Part shown: positions 44,049 through 53,923 of the stretch, piece by piece
Layout: each line of letters begins with the position of its first letter
Position numbering within the stretch: the first letter of the stretch is position 1
NCBI RefSeq assembly: GCF_002234535.1
Contig: NZ_CP022521.1
Coordinates: forward strand, 5,022,001-5,086,000
From: Actinoalloteichus hoggarensis
GTDB lineage: Bacteria > Actinomycetota > Actinomycetes > Mycobacteriales > Pseudonocardiaceae
DNA length: 64,000 nt
Reading direction: 5' to 3'
The notes under the pieces: generated by a model
What the model saw: the letters and a program-made list of their open reading frames with translations, nothing else
Database searches by the model: none
Told to the model about the DNA's origin: nothing
Made by a program: the position numbers and the translations under genes

Positions 44049-44876
44049 TCAGCCTGCCGCCAGGACGGCGGGCGAACTCGGCGCGGCGGCGGTGAAGGCG
44101 GGCAGGTAGGCCTGGGCGTGCCCGGCCGCGTTCGGGTGGAACGACTCGGTGATCGGCCAGGCGAGCGAGTTGATCCACGGCGTGCTCGCGCAGACCCCGC
44201 GACCGTCGAAGTGGGATCGCACGTCGGCGTAGACGAAGCCGGCCGCCGCGGCCCGCCCCGCGGTGACCTCGGAGAGCAGATCGGCCGTGGCGTTCAACGC
44301 CGCCCGTGCCCCTTCGGTGAGGACGCAGGCGCCGGTGGGGTGGAACAGGCGCGGGTAGCCGAGCACGACCACCGAGGAGTTCGGCGCCGCGCTTCGGATC
44401 GCCGCGTAGGTGGCGTCCAGCCTCGCGGGCAGCTCCGTCTGGATGTACTCGTTCGCCTCGGCGGCGGCGTTCTGGCAGCCGGCGGTGCCCAGGAGCGTGC
44501 AGCGGGTGATCACCTCCACGAAACCCGCGTCGTTGCCGCCGATCGAGATGCTCACCAGGTCGGTGTCGGCGGTGAGGCCGCCGAGCTGCCCGGTGACGAC
44601 GTCGTCGGTCACGGCGCCGGAGCAGGCGGCGAAGGTGAAGGACGAGACGTCGTTCGCCGCCGCCCAGAGTTCGGGATACGCGCCGGGGCTCCGCAGGCAG
44701 GAGCCGCTGCCCGAGTGGTAGTCGCCTATCCCCGTTCCCGAGGCGTAGGAGTCGCCGAGTGCGACGTAGTCGACGGGGGCGGCGGGGACGGTCTCCTCGG
44801 CCGACGCCGCGGGCGCCCCGAGAGCGACGGCGATCAACGCACCGGCGACGACGCCGGTCATGCGAGCAGGACGCAC
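44049..44876 (-). CDS. Secreted SGNH/GDSL-family esterase or lipase
   Basis: A 275-residue exported enzyme. Signal peptide: RPARMTGVVAGALIAVALGA ending APAASA. Block I is YVALGDSYASGTG (nucleophile Ser), block III SIGGNDAGF (oxyanion Asn), block V ESFHPNAAGHAQAY (catalytic His). Six cysteines (GSCLRS, AACSGA, TRCTLL, GCQNA, ACVLT, VCAST) suggest three disulfides, as in actinobacterial extracellular SGNH esterases. GTG 44876 is chosen because GGAGG precedes it and it starts the signal peptide. Divergent from rocD across 475 bases with no recognised feature. Confidence 0.88.
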   Translation of the reverse strand: MRPARMTGVVAGALIAVALGAPAASAEETVPAAPVDYVALGDSYASGTGIGDYHSGSGSCLRSPGAYPELWAAANDVSSFTFAACSGAVTDDVVTGQLGGLTADTDLVSISIGGNDAGFVEVITRCTLLGTAGCQNAAAEANEYIQTELPARLDATYAAIRSAAPNSSVVVLGYPRLFHPTGACVLTEGARAALNATADLLSEVTAGRAAAAGFVYADVRSHFDGRGVCASTPWINSLAWPITESFHPNAAGHAQAYLPAFTAAAPSSPAVLAAG

Positions 44877-45351
44877 GGTTACCTCCGAGTAGATACGTGA
44901 GATCACTACGTACCACGCGCCTATTCGGGGAGGAAGCAACCGCCGCCAGGTCTGACCGTCTGGACCAAGGACCACCCGGGCAGGCAGCGATCAGCCGCCG
45001 AACACACCGACAGTCGGTGACGCCGACGCGGCGATCCTCACCCGTTGAGTGGCTACCTGACAGGGGGATGTGTTGGCAATGTGAAGAGATTGGGCGTACC
45101 CGGCCCGCCTGCGGACGTCGACATCGGCGGCGACACGGCCACGCCCGTTCCCCGCGGTCCTCGACGTCGATGCCGCCTGCTCCGCCGGGCCGCATCCGAC
45201 GGATCACCGGTCCCCGCCGGAGACGATCTCCGGCGCGCACCCCGCGTGCACAACAAGACGCCGCCAGGACGGCGGACTACGCAACGGACCGCGCACCGCA
45301 CGCGGCGTTCGCGCACTGATATTCGGCCGTCCGGCCTCTAGCCTGAGGCCC

Positions 45352-46644
<1,293 letters not shown>

Positions 46645-47308
46645 TGCGCGAGCGGGCGGCCGATGCTCGAGTGGACGCGCCGACCCGTCCCCGGCTGCCC
46701 GGACACGGCAGTCGGGGACGGGCTGGGACGGGCCACCGGAACCTCGTCCGCTCGGTCGCCAGGCGGACCGCCACCGATCCCGTCCGGGGACGACGCCGAT
46801 CGAGACCCGCGGGGCGAACCGTGCAGGTCTCGCCCTCGGTGGACCTCGTCGAGGAGGGGCGTCGGTCGCACTCCCGGCGCCCGCCGCCGCGAATGCGGGT
46901 GCCTGCGGCCCGCGACGCGATCGTCGAGATCGCCGCGCATCCCGTCGGCGTCGCAGAACGGCCGAGCCGCACGCGAGGTCGTCGGGCCGCCGGTCGGCGC
47001 CCGCTGGATGCGCGAGATGCCCGCCCATGACACCCGCGACGACCTCGCCTGGTCGGAGGGCGCTCGGATGGCGTCGGCGGTGTTCGCGGGTCGGTTCGGC
47101 GCCGCCGCAACGCGGCCAGGGTGATCTTCGGTCTCGACGGCGCCCCGGTGGCCGCCTTCGCCCTGTTCTCGCGCGGAGTGCGCGATGCGGACGACTTCGG
47201 CGCGACACACCCTGTGGTGCGGGCTCGGGCGGTGATGGGACGGGCGTTCCTGAACTCCGTCACCGGGGCCGCCGGCCGTAGGACACCCGGCCGCCGGTCG
47301 CGGGCCGG
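46645..47308. other. Spacer between convergent rocD and zapE
   Basis: 664 bases. Short protein-like pieces appear in two plus frames (near 47040 and from 47121, VIFGLDGAPVAAFALFSRGV), which could be a worn remnant, but I cannot assign a family. No hairpin of note. Confidence 0.35.
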
Positions 47309-48382
47309 TCAGGCGGGCCTGGTCCGACCTGCCCGGGCGGCGCGGACGCCGTCCTGCTCGGGCTCGGCCGAGCCCCGCGACAGCGCGATCAACCTGCTGA
47401 CGGCCCGCAGATACTTCTTGCGATAGCCGCCGCGCAGCATCTCCTCGGTGAACAGCTCCGAGACCGGCGCACCGGAGACCACCACCGGCACCGCACGGTC
47501 GTAGAGCCGGTCGGCGAAGGACACCAGCCGCAGCGCCACGTCCTGACCGCCTGCCGGACGCACGCCGCGCAGGTGGACGACGCTCACGTCGTCGACCAGC
47601 CTGCCGTAGCGCGACGGGTGCAGGGTCCCGAGATGCGTGCACAGCGCGTCGAAGTCGTCGATGGTGGCCCCGGCCACGGCGTCCGCCCTGGCCGCCAGTT
47701 CGGCGTCGGACACCGGCGGCGGGGCGTCGGGCAGACCCCGATGTCGATAGTCGGCACCGTCGACCCGCACGATCTCGAAGCGCTCGGCCATGGCGTGGAT
47801 CTCTCGCAGGAAGTCGCCCGCGGCGAAGCGTCCCTCGCCCAGCCGGTCCGGCAGCGTGTTGGACGTCGCCGCCACGCAGACCCCCGCCGAGGTGAGCTCG
47901 GCGATCAGGCGGGTGACCAGCATCGTGTCGCCGGGGTCGTCCAGCTCGAACTCGTCGATCGCGAGCAGGCTGTAGCCCGACAGCCTGCGCACCGTCTCGC
48001 CGAAGCCGAGCGCGCCTACCAGGTGCGTCAGCTCCACGAACGTGCCGAAGGCCCTCGGTTCGGGCACCTCGTGCCAGACGGCCGCGAGCAGATGCGTCTT
48101 GCCGACGCCGAAACCGCCGTCCAGATAGAGTCCTGGCCTGCCCGTCGCCTGCCTGCCCGCGCCGGTCAGCGTCTGCCACCACGATCGACGGGCCCGGCCC
48201 GCGCCGACGCGGCGGGCGAACTCGCGACAGGCCGTCAGCGCCGCGGCCTGGCTCGGCTGCGCCGGGTCGGGCAGGTAGGTGTCGAAACGCACGCCGTCGA
48301 ATCTCGGCGGCGGGCACATCGCCGCCACCAGCTCGTCCGGCCCGACCTCTGGACGACGGTCGGTCAGGTGGGTGGCGGACAT
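47309..48382 (-). CDS. zapE: Cell division ATPase ZapE (AFG1-like)
   Basis: A 357-residue P-loop ATPase. RFDTYLPDPAQPSQAAAL is the family opener, Walker A is GLYLDGGFGVGKTHLLAAV, Walker B LLAIDEFELDDPGDTML, and a sensor-like VAATSNTLPDRLGEGRF follows. ZapE/AFG1 proteins destabilise FtsZ rings in Gram-negatives; actinobacterial members are less studied. Ends convergent to rocD; its start is 35 bases from the divergent RibD-like gene, so promoters overlap. Confidence 0.9.
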   Translation of the reverse strand: MSATHLTDRRPEVGPDELVAAMCPPPRFDGVRFDTYLPDPAQPSQAAALTACREFARRVGAGRARRSWWQTLTGAGRQATGRPGLYLDGGFGVGKTHLLAAVWHEVPEPRAFGTFVELTHLVGALGFGETVRRLSGYSLLAIDEFELDDPGDTMLVTRLIAELTSAGVCVAATSNTLPDRLGEGRFAAGDFLREIHAMAERFEIVRVDGADYRHRGLPDAPPPVSDAELAARADAVAGATIDDFDALCTHLGTLHPSRYGRLVDDVSVVHLRGVRPAGGQDVALRLVSFADRLYDRAVPVVVSGAPVSELFTEEMLRGGYRKKYLRAVSRLIALSRGSAEPEQDGVRAARAGRTRPA

Positions 48383-48417
48383 GCCCTTGAGCCTAAACCT
48401 CGCCCCGGGATGGAAAC

Positions 48418-49257
48418 GTGCAGAGCCTCTTCCTCGCCTCGACCGAGACCGGCGCCACAGTCGCCGCCGACGCCGCCGAACGGCCGGTGCCGGGCCTGCT
48501 GCTGTCGGAACCGGAGATCGAGAACGTCTACGCCTACCCGGAGCCCCTGGACCGGCCGTGGCTGCGCGTCAACTTCGTCACGAGTCTCGACGGCGCCGCC
48601 AGCGCGGTCGACGGCCGCTCCCGGTCGCTCTCCAGCCCCGCCGACCGTCGGATGCTGTCGATGCTCCGCGATCTGTCGGACGTGATCCTGGTGGGCGCGG
48701 GCACCGCCGTCGCCGAGGGGTATCGGGCGGTCCGACCGCGGGAGAGCCGGGCGGAGCGACGCGCCAGGCTGCGGCTCGCCGTGCTGCCCTCGATCGCCGT
48801 CGTCACGGGCACGGCGGACCTGGACCCGGCGAGCGGCCTCTTCGCCGATGCCTCGGCCGACGCGCCGACGATCGTCTTCACCGTCGAGTCCGCGCCGACG
48901 GACCGACGCCGGGCCCTCGCCGACGCGGGCGCCGACGTGGTGATCGTCGGAGACGGCGCCGTCGAGCCCAGCGCCCTGATCGCGGAGCTGGACCACCGGG
49001 GACTGCGTCGCGTCTGCTGCGAGGGCGGGCCTCGGCTGTTCGGCTCGCTGATCGCCGCCGACGTCGTGGACGAACTGTGCCTGACCGTCGCGCCGCTGCT
49101 GGAGGGCGGTGCGGCCCCTCGGCTCGCCGCCGCGGCGCCGCCCGTCGCGGCACCCGTCGGCATGACGCTGCGCTCGGTGCTGCTCGCCGACGGCCAGCTC
49201 TTCCTCCGGCACGCCAGGGCATCCGCCCGCCCCGGCTCCTCGGTTCAACGGGCCTGA
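48418..49257 (+). CDS. Pyrimidine reductase-family protein (RibD C-terminal domain)
   Basis: A 279-residue RibD_C/dihydrofolate reductase-like protein. VNFVTSLDGAASAVDGRSRS near the N-terminus, VILVGAGTAVAEGYR, and RVCCEGGPRLFGSLIAADVV near the C-terminus are the conserved NADPH- and substrate-binding stretches. It lacks a deaminase domain, so it is not a full RibD; a reductase of a riboflavin-like or other pyrimidine. Start GTG 48418. Function beyond the family unknown. Confidence 0.85.
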   Translation: MQSLFLASTETGATVAADAAERPVPGLLLSEPEIENVYAYPEPLDRPWLRVNFVTSLDGAASAVDGRSRSLSSPADRRMLSMLRDLSDVILVGAGTAVAEGYRAVRPRESRAERRARLRLAVLPSIAVVTGTADLDPASGLFADASADAPTIVFTVESAPTDRRRALADAGADVVIVGDGAVEPSALIAELDHRGLRRVCCEGGPRLFGSLIAADVVDELCLTVAPLLEGGAAPRLAAAAPPVAAPVGMTLRSVLLADGQLFLRHARASARPGSSVQRA

Positions 49258-49489
49258 CTGACGCGGCGCGGCCGACGACCCGCCGTCGGGCGCCGGTCCG
49301 CCGCCGCCCGGCCCCATCGGTCGGGTGAGCCCCAGACCATCCGATCGGGTCGCGTCGGGTAGGTCTCGCGCCGCACGGGCACCACCGGTCGGACGGACCA
49401 CGCGCGCCCGGCCCCGCGGCGCCGCCCGGTGTCGACCGGCCGCGGCGAACCGAGGACGGGCGCGGTCGGGCGACGAAGGGACCAGCGCC

Positions 49490-49972
49490 ATGGCGACCAC
49501 CAGCGGGGTGACTCGCAACGACGAACCGAGCACCATCGACGTGAGCCTGCTGTCCGGGCCCGCGCATGCCTGGGCGGCGGGCGAGCAGCAGTCGGGCAAG
49601 ACCAGCATCTCCCCCGCCGTGGTGCAGAAGGTGGCAGGCATCGCGGCCAGGGAGATCTCCGGCGTGGCCGCGATGGGAGGCGGCGTCTCCCGCGCGTTCG
49701 GCGCCCTGCGCGAGCGGATTCCGGGCGGCGGCACCTCCGCCACCGCGGGCGTGCAGGTCGAGGTCGGCGAACGACAGGCCGCCGTCGACCTGGACATCAT
49801 CGTCGAGTACGGCATGTCGATCGCCGAGCTGGCCAGGGCGGTGCGCCGCAACGTCGTGACCGCCGTCGAGCGGATGACCGGGCTCGACGTGATCGAGGTC
49901 AACATCGCGGTGAACGACATCCGGCTCCCCGAGGAGGAGAGGCCGGAGCCCGCCTCTCCCCGCGTCGAATGA
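49490..49972 (+). CDS. Asp23/Gls24 family envelope stress protein
   Basis: A 160-residue protein: TSISPAVVQKVAGIAAREIS-GVAAMGGG, VEVGERQAAVDLDIIVEYGM, IAELARAVRRNVVTAVERMT and LDVIEVNIAVNDIRLP form the complete Asp23 domain. In Staphylococcus, Asp23 lines the membrane through AmaP and answers alkaline or envelope stress. First gene of a plus-strand run to 52308 with an AmaP-like gene at its end. ATG 49490; a GAAGGGACC box lies just upstream. Confidence 0.9.
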   Translation: MATTSGVTRNDEPSTIDVSLLSGPAHAWAAGEQQSGKTSISPAVVQKVAGIAAREISGVAAMGGGVSRAFGALRERIPGGGTSATAGVQVEVGERQAAVDLDIIVEYGMSIAELARAVRRNVVTAVERMTGLDVIEVNIAVNDIRLPEEERPEPASPRVE

Positions 49973-50081
49973 CCGGCTCGGTCGCCGGGCCGCCCGCCCC
50001 GGCGGCACCGGCGCGGGCCCGCCGTCGCGGGCGTCGAACGGCACGCGGGGCGTCGAGAGGGCGCGGCGATCGGATCCTCCG

Positions 50082-50399
50082 ATGACCGCCCGGCGACCCG
50101 CCGCCGCCGAGCGCGCGGCGCTGCGGGCGTTCGTCCGCGAGCACCATCCCGACCTCGGCGGCGACCCAGACCGGTTCGCCGCGGGTCTGCGGGATCTCCA
50201 GGAGGCCCGTCGCCGTGCCGAGCTGGGCCTGGATCGTCCCGGCAGGCATCGGGCCGACGCCGCGGGCGGCCCGTCTCGGCGGGCCGACCGTTTCGACGGC
50301 CCGATCGTCGGCCGCCGCCCCGACACCGCCGTCCGCAGACTGCTGCATCGGCTCCGCCGATGGGCGAGCAGGCGACGACGGCCCGCCCGATTCCGCTGA
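50082..50399 (+). CDS. Small basic protein with a J-domain-like HPD start
   Basis: A 105-residue protein. AALRAFVREHHPDLGGDPDR-FAAGLRDLQEAR resembles helix II-loop-helix III of a J-domain, including His-Pro-Asp; the rest is Arg-rich and low-complexity. J-domains stimulate DnaK through HPD. It lies between two genes of the Asp23 operon, 27 bases ahead of the small membrane protein, so it is probably translated as part of that unit. Role unknown. Confidence 0.6.
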   Translation: MTARRPAAAERAALRAFVREHHPDLGGDPDRFAAGLRDLQEARRRAELGLDRPGRHRADAAGGPSRRADRFDGPIVGRRPDTAVRRLLHRLRRWASRRRRPARFR

Positions 50400-50426
50400 A
50401 CCCGGTCCCGCCGACAGGAGGCCTCC

Positions 50427-50615
50427 ATGACCACCACCCACACCGGACTGATCGCCGGACTCGTCCTCGGCCTGGCAGGCGCCCTCGGCGGCTTCTCGGC
50501 CTTTCTGATCTGCCTGGTCGTCGGGGGCGTCGGATTCTTCGCGGGACGCGCCCTCGACGGCGAGCTGGACCTCGGCGAGCTCCTCGGCAGGGGAGATCGA
50601 AGCGAGGAGCGATGA
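50427..50615 (+). CDS. Small two-helix membrane protein of the Asp23 operon
   Basis: A 62-residue protein: LIAGLVLGLAGALGGFSAFL and ICLVVGGVGFFAGRALDGEL form one long hairpin of membrane segments, followed by an acidic tail (ELDLGELLGRGDRSEER). Similar tiny genes (DUF2273-like) accompany asp23/amaP in actinobacteria. A clear AGGAGGC lies before the ATG; its stop overlaps the next start (ATGA). Confidence 0.78.
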   Translation: MTTTHTGLIAGLVLGLAGALGGFSAFLICLVVGGVGFFAGRALDGELDLGELLGRGDRSEER

Positions 50616-51100
50616 GCACCGTCGCCGGTCGAGACGACGGCCGTCCGGTCCCGCCGCCGGTGCACCGAGAAGCCCGTCCCGACGGCGTGGCGCCGGTCGA
50701 ACCCGACGACCGGGGCTCGCTCACGATCGCACCGGCCGTCTACTGCAAGCTGATCCGGCGTGTCGCCCACGAGTTCCCCGAGGTCCTGTCCGACCGCCGC
50801 GGCGGCCGAGGCGTGCGGGTGCGGCGTCACGACGGGGCGGCGGGCCCGCGTCGCCGACGCCGGTGGGTCCGAGGCCGACGGCGGCACGGTTCGGCACCGG
50901 ACCGGTTCGCCGGCCCGGCCGACGGGGTGCGCGTGCGGCTGGCCGTGGCGCTGCGCTATCCGTGCGGGGTCCGCGAGGTCGCGGGGCGCATCCGCGACCG
51001 GGTGATCGCCGAGGTCGATCGGGTCACCGGGACCCCCGTGCGGGCGCTCGACATCGTCGTCGACGGCCTCCGTGCCGACGCCGGTCCGTCACCGCGCTGA
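50612..51100 (+). CDS. Second Asp23-family protein
   Basis: A 162-residue protein with a divergent Asp23 domain: GSLTIAPAVYCKLIRRVAHE, then an Arg-rich insertion (VRVRRHDGAAGPRRRRRWVR), and VRVRLAVALRYPCGVREVAG, RVIAEVDRVTGTPVRALDIV at the C-terminus. It probably partners the first Asp23 protein. Coupled by ATGA to the small membrane protein. The basic insertion is unusual for the family. Confidence 0.75.
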   Translation: MSTVAGRDDGRPVPPPVHREARPDGVAPVEPDDRGSLTIAPAVYCKLIRRVAHEFPEVLSDRRGGRGVRVRRHDGAAGPRRRRRWVRGRRRHGSAPDRFAGPADGVRVRLAVALRYPCGVREVAGRIRDRVIAEVDRVTGTPVRALDIVVDGLRADAGPSPR

Positions 51101-51178
51101 CCCGCTCCCGCCGCCTCGCGACGCCCGATCCCCCCGCGCGCACCATCCGACGATCCGACACACCGGGAGGCCACGTCG

Positions 51179-51715
51179 ATGCGACTGCTGGTGCGGCTGC
51201 TCGCCACGCTCGTCGGCCTGGGGGCCGCGGTCGCGGGGGTGCTGCTCGTCGTCGAGGTGAGCCGGTCCTGGCTGCGTCCGGGCGGCGCGCCGCTGATCGT
51301 GCCGTGGCGTGCCTGGCTCGAGCACGGCTCCCGACTCGGCTGGGCGGATCGGGAGGTGCTGGCCGGTTCGCTGTTGACCATCGCGTCGGGCCTGCTGCTG
51401 TGCACGGCGGCGTCCGCGGCCCGCAGACGGGTCCTCCCGTTGGCGGACCTGCGACCCGAGGTGTCGGTCACCACGTCCGGTCGATCGGTGGCCCGACTCG
51501 TGGACCGTCGCCTCCGCGCCGAGGAGGACGTCGTGGACGTCGCCGTGCGGGCCGATCGACGCCGGGTCCGGGTGCGTGTCGTCGGAGCGGACGGGATGCC
51601 GGACGAACTACGCACCCGGCTCCTCGGCCTGACCCGACGGCTGGTGGCGGACCTGCCGCTGCGAGAACAGCCGAGGATCTCGCTGGACATGCGACGCGGG
51701 CGGACGATCCGATGA
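51179..51715 (+). CDS. DUF6286-type membrane protein of the Asp23 operon
   Basis: A 178-residue protein with two membrane helices (LLATLVGLGAAVAGVLLVVE; LTIASGLLLCTAASAA) and a soluble C-terminal part (PEVSVTTSGRSVARLVDRRL, VRVRVVGADGMPDELRTRLL) resembling the DUF6286 proteins found in actinobacterial asp23/amaP loci. The family number is from memory. Coupled by ATGA to the AmaP-like gene. Confidence 0.7.
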   Translation: MRLLVRLLATLVGLGAAVAGVLLVVEVSRSWLRPGGAPLIVPWRAWLEHGSRLGWADREVLAGSLLTIASGLLLCTAASAARRRVLPLADLRPEVSVTTSGRSVARLVDRRLRAEEDVVDVAVRADRRRVRVRVVGADGMPDELRTRLLGLTRRLVADLPLREQPRISLDMRRGRTIR

Positions 51716-52308
51716 GTCGTCGACGCCGTCCGATCGACGTCCGGTCGATGGCCTGGGCCCGCGCCGTCGTCTGGAGCGCGGGTCTGCTGGCCGTCGTGAT
51801 CGGGCTCGTGGCGTCGCTGACGGGCAGCGGTCTGTTCGGCGTCTTCCGGGGGCGACGGCCGCTGGCCGACCCGCTGGCGCTGGACTGGCTCGGGACGCAC
51901 GCGGCGGGCGCGGGCGCGGCGGCGATACTGACCGGGCTGCTGCTGACGGCGGCGGGGCTCGGCGCGGTCCTCCTCGTGCTGCGTCCCGAGCACCGCGTCG
52001 ACCTGGTGTTCGCCGACGGCGGGACGAGCCTGCTCGTCGTCACGGCCTCGGCCGTCGCCGAGGCCGTCCGCGCCGACGCCGAGGCGACTCCCGGAGTGGC
52101 GCGGGCACGCGTGGCCGTCGTCGGGAGCGTCCGCAGGCCCCGGCTGCGGGTGACGCTGTCGCTGCGCGAGGGCGGCGATCTTCCGACGATCTGGGCCGAT
52201 CTCGATCAGCGGGTCCTCGAGCGTGCTCGCCGATCGTTGGGCGTGGCCGTCCTCCCGGCGACCGTCCATCTGGATCTCGACGCGGTCCCGGCCGTGCGCG
52301 TGTCCTGA
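51712..52308 (+). CDS. AmaP-like alkaline shock response membrane anchor
   Basis: A 198-residue protein: AVVWSAGLLAVVIGLVASLT and AAAILTGLLLTAAGLGAVLL are membrane helices; the soluble remainder (LLVVTASAVAEAVRADAEAT, RPRLRVTLSLREGGDLPTIW) looks like the AmaP cytosolic domain. In Staphylococcus AmaP tethers Asp23 to the membrane. It closes the operon (49490-52308). Confidence 0.75.
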   Translation: MSRRRRPIDVRSMAWARAVVWSAGLLAVVIGLVASLTGSGLFGVFRGRRPLADPLALDWLGTHAAGAGAAAILTGLLLTAAGLGAVLLVLRPEHRVDLVFADGGTSLLVVTASAVAEAVRADAEATPGVARARVAVVGSVRRPRLRVTLSLREGGDLPTIWADLDQRVLERARRSLGVAVLPATVHLDLDAVPAVRVS

Positions 52309-52382
52309 CCAGCCAGAACCCGACCCGGTGCCGGGCGTCGCGTCGAGATGCCGGGCGACGGCCGCCGGGAGACCATGTCGGG

Positions 52383-53480
52383 ATGGCACTGCCGTTGAAG
52401 TCGCCGATCGAGCCGATGCTGGCGAGCACCGCCGCCGAACTGCCCGCCGGGGACTGGTTGTTCGAGCCCAAGTGGGACGGCTTCCGCTGCGTGGTCTTCC
52501 GGGACGGCGACGAGATCATCCTGCAGTCACGCACCGGCCGGCCGCTGAACCGCTACTTTCCCGAAGTGGTGCGGCGGCTCGCCGAGGTCCTGCCCGAGCA
52601 GATCGTCCTCGACGGCGAACTGGTGGTGGCCCGGGGCGGCAGGCTCGACTTCGACGCGCTCGGCGAACGCATCCATCCGGCCGACAGCAGGGTCCGCATG
52701 CTCGCCGAGGCGACGCCCGCCGAGTTCCTGGCCTTCGACCTGCTGGCCCTCGGCTCCCGCGATCTGCTCGGCGCTCCCCTGCACGAACGCCGCGAGCTGC
52801 TGATCGAGCTCGGGTCGACGGGCCAGGCCGCCCGGCTGCGCGTCACCCCCGCGACGACCGACCCGGACACGGCCATGACCTGGTTCGATCTGTTCGAGGG
52901 CGCCGGACTGGACGGGATCGTCTGCAAGCTGCTGGACGGCGCCTACACTCCCGGACGCCGCACCATGATCAAACTCAAGCACGAGCGCACGGCCGACTGC
53001 GTGGTGGCCGGGCTGCGCTGGCACGCCAAGACCGAGCCCGGCACCTCGGTGGGCTCGCTGCTGCTCGGACTGTACGACGAGCGGCGGACCCTGCATCACG
53101 TCGGCGTCGTGGGCGCCTTCACCGCCGCCGTCCGCCGTTCGCTGGCGGACGACCTCGCGGACCTGCGGGTGACGGACGCCGACGAACATCCCTGGCTCGG
53201 CGACCGCCCCGTCGACGGGCAGCGACTGCCCGGAGGCGAGAGCCGATGGCGTAAGGCGAACACCGACTGGGTCGCGCTGCGGCCGGAACGGGTGGTGGAG
53301 GTCGCCTACGACCACACCGAGGGCGCCCAGCCCGCCCGATTCCGCCACACCGCCCGGTTTCGCCGGTGGCGCCCCGACCGCGATCCCGCGTCGTGCCGAT
53401 ACGACCAGCTCGACGAACCGGTCCGCTACGACCTGGCCGCCGTGCTCGCGGGCGAGGTCCGCCCACAGGCATCTCGCTGA
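52383..53480 (+). CDS. ligC: ATP-dependent DNA ligase, LigC type
   Basis: A 365-residue ligase. Adenylation motif I is LFEPKWDGFRC, with the Lys that takes AMP near residue 30; motif III is VLDGELVVA, and EFLAFDLLALG, GLDGIVCKLLDGAY and MIKLKHERTADCVVAG are motifs IIIa-V. The C-terminal OB fold is complete. LigC acts as a back-up ligase in repair in mycobacteria. A LigD-type polymerase domain gene lies 4.7 kb downstream on the other strand; no Ku gene in the window. Single gene, 74 bases after the AmaP-like gene. Confidence 0.92.
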   Translation: MALPLKSPIEPMLASTAAELPAGDWLFEPKWDGFRCVVFRDGDEIILQSRTGRPLNRYFPEVVRRLAEVLPEQIVLDGELVVARGGRLDFDALGERIHPADSRVRMLAEATPAEFLAFDLLALGSRDLLGAPLHERRELLIELGSTGQAARLRVTPATTDPDTAMTWFDLFEGAGLDGIVCKLLDGAYTPGRRTMIKLKHERTADCVVAGLRWHAKTEPGTSVGSLLLGLYDERRTLHHVGVVGAFTAAVRRSLADDLADLRVTDADEHPWLGDRPVDGQRLPGGESRWRKANTDWVALRPERVVEVAYDHTEGAQPARFRHTARFRRWRPDRDPASCRYDQLDEPVRYDLAAVLAGEVRPQASR

Positions 53481-53923
53481 TCACGCCGCGCGCCGGGCGA
53501 GGGCCGCGGACCGCCGTGCGACGGACGTCGTCCCACGCACGCCACGCGCCGCCGCCCCGACGGGCGATCCCGCGCTCCGCGGCCATCCGAGGGACCGCCC
53601 GCGACCGGCCCGGCGTCGCCCGCCGATCGCGTCGCGCCCGGCTCGTTATGCGCGCCTCACGGGCAGACGGGCACCCTGACTGCGTAGCCTGAGTCGCGCG
53701 TCCGCACCCGCCGACCCGAGGCCGGGGGCGTCGACGAACGTCGACCAGCCGGACGTCGGGACGGCCGCCGAGGGCGGGCCGGTCAGCGAGGGCGGGCCGG
53801 TCAGCGAGTGGGGTCCGGCCGACCCGCCGACTCCGGACGGCAGGCGGGTCTCAAGCCGACCGCACCTCGCCGACGTCGCCCGAGTCCCGGACCCGACGAC
53901 CGCTTCGAGAGCAAGGAGACACC
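53481..53923. other. Spacer, no supported gene
   Basis: 443 bases with a tandem pair GAGGGCGGGCCGGTCAGC near 53771-53807. It must carry the lipoprotein promoter; none recognised. Confidence 0.5.

Noticed and set aside
45068-45319. Small frame starting MCWQCEEIG near the rocD promoter
   Set aside because: The first residues recall MCWxC-starting actinobacterial proteins, but the remainder is Arg/Pro-rich and the G-run touches the ATG, leaving no proper ribosome binding site.
47121-47308. Protein-like text VIFGLDGAPVAAFALFSRGV
   Set aside because: Short, no start, no family recognised; recorded only as a possible worn remnant in the rocD/zapE spacer.
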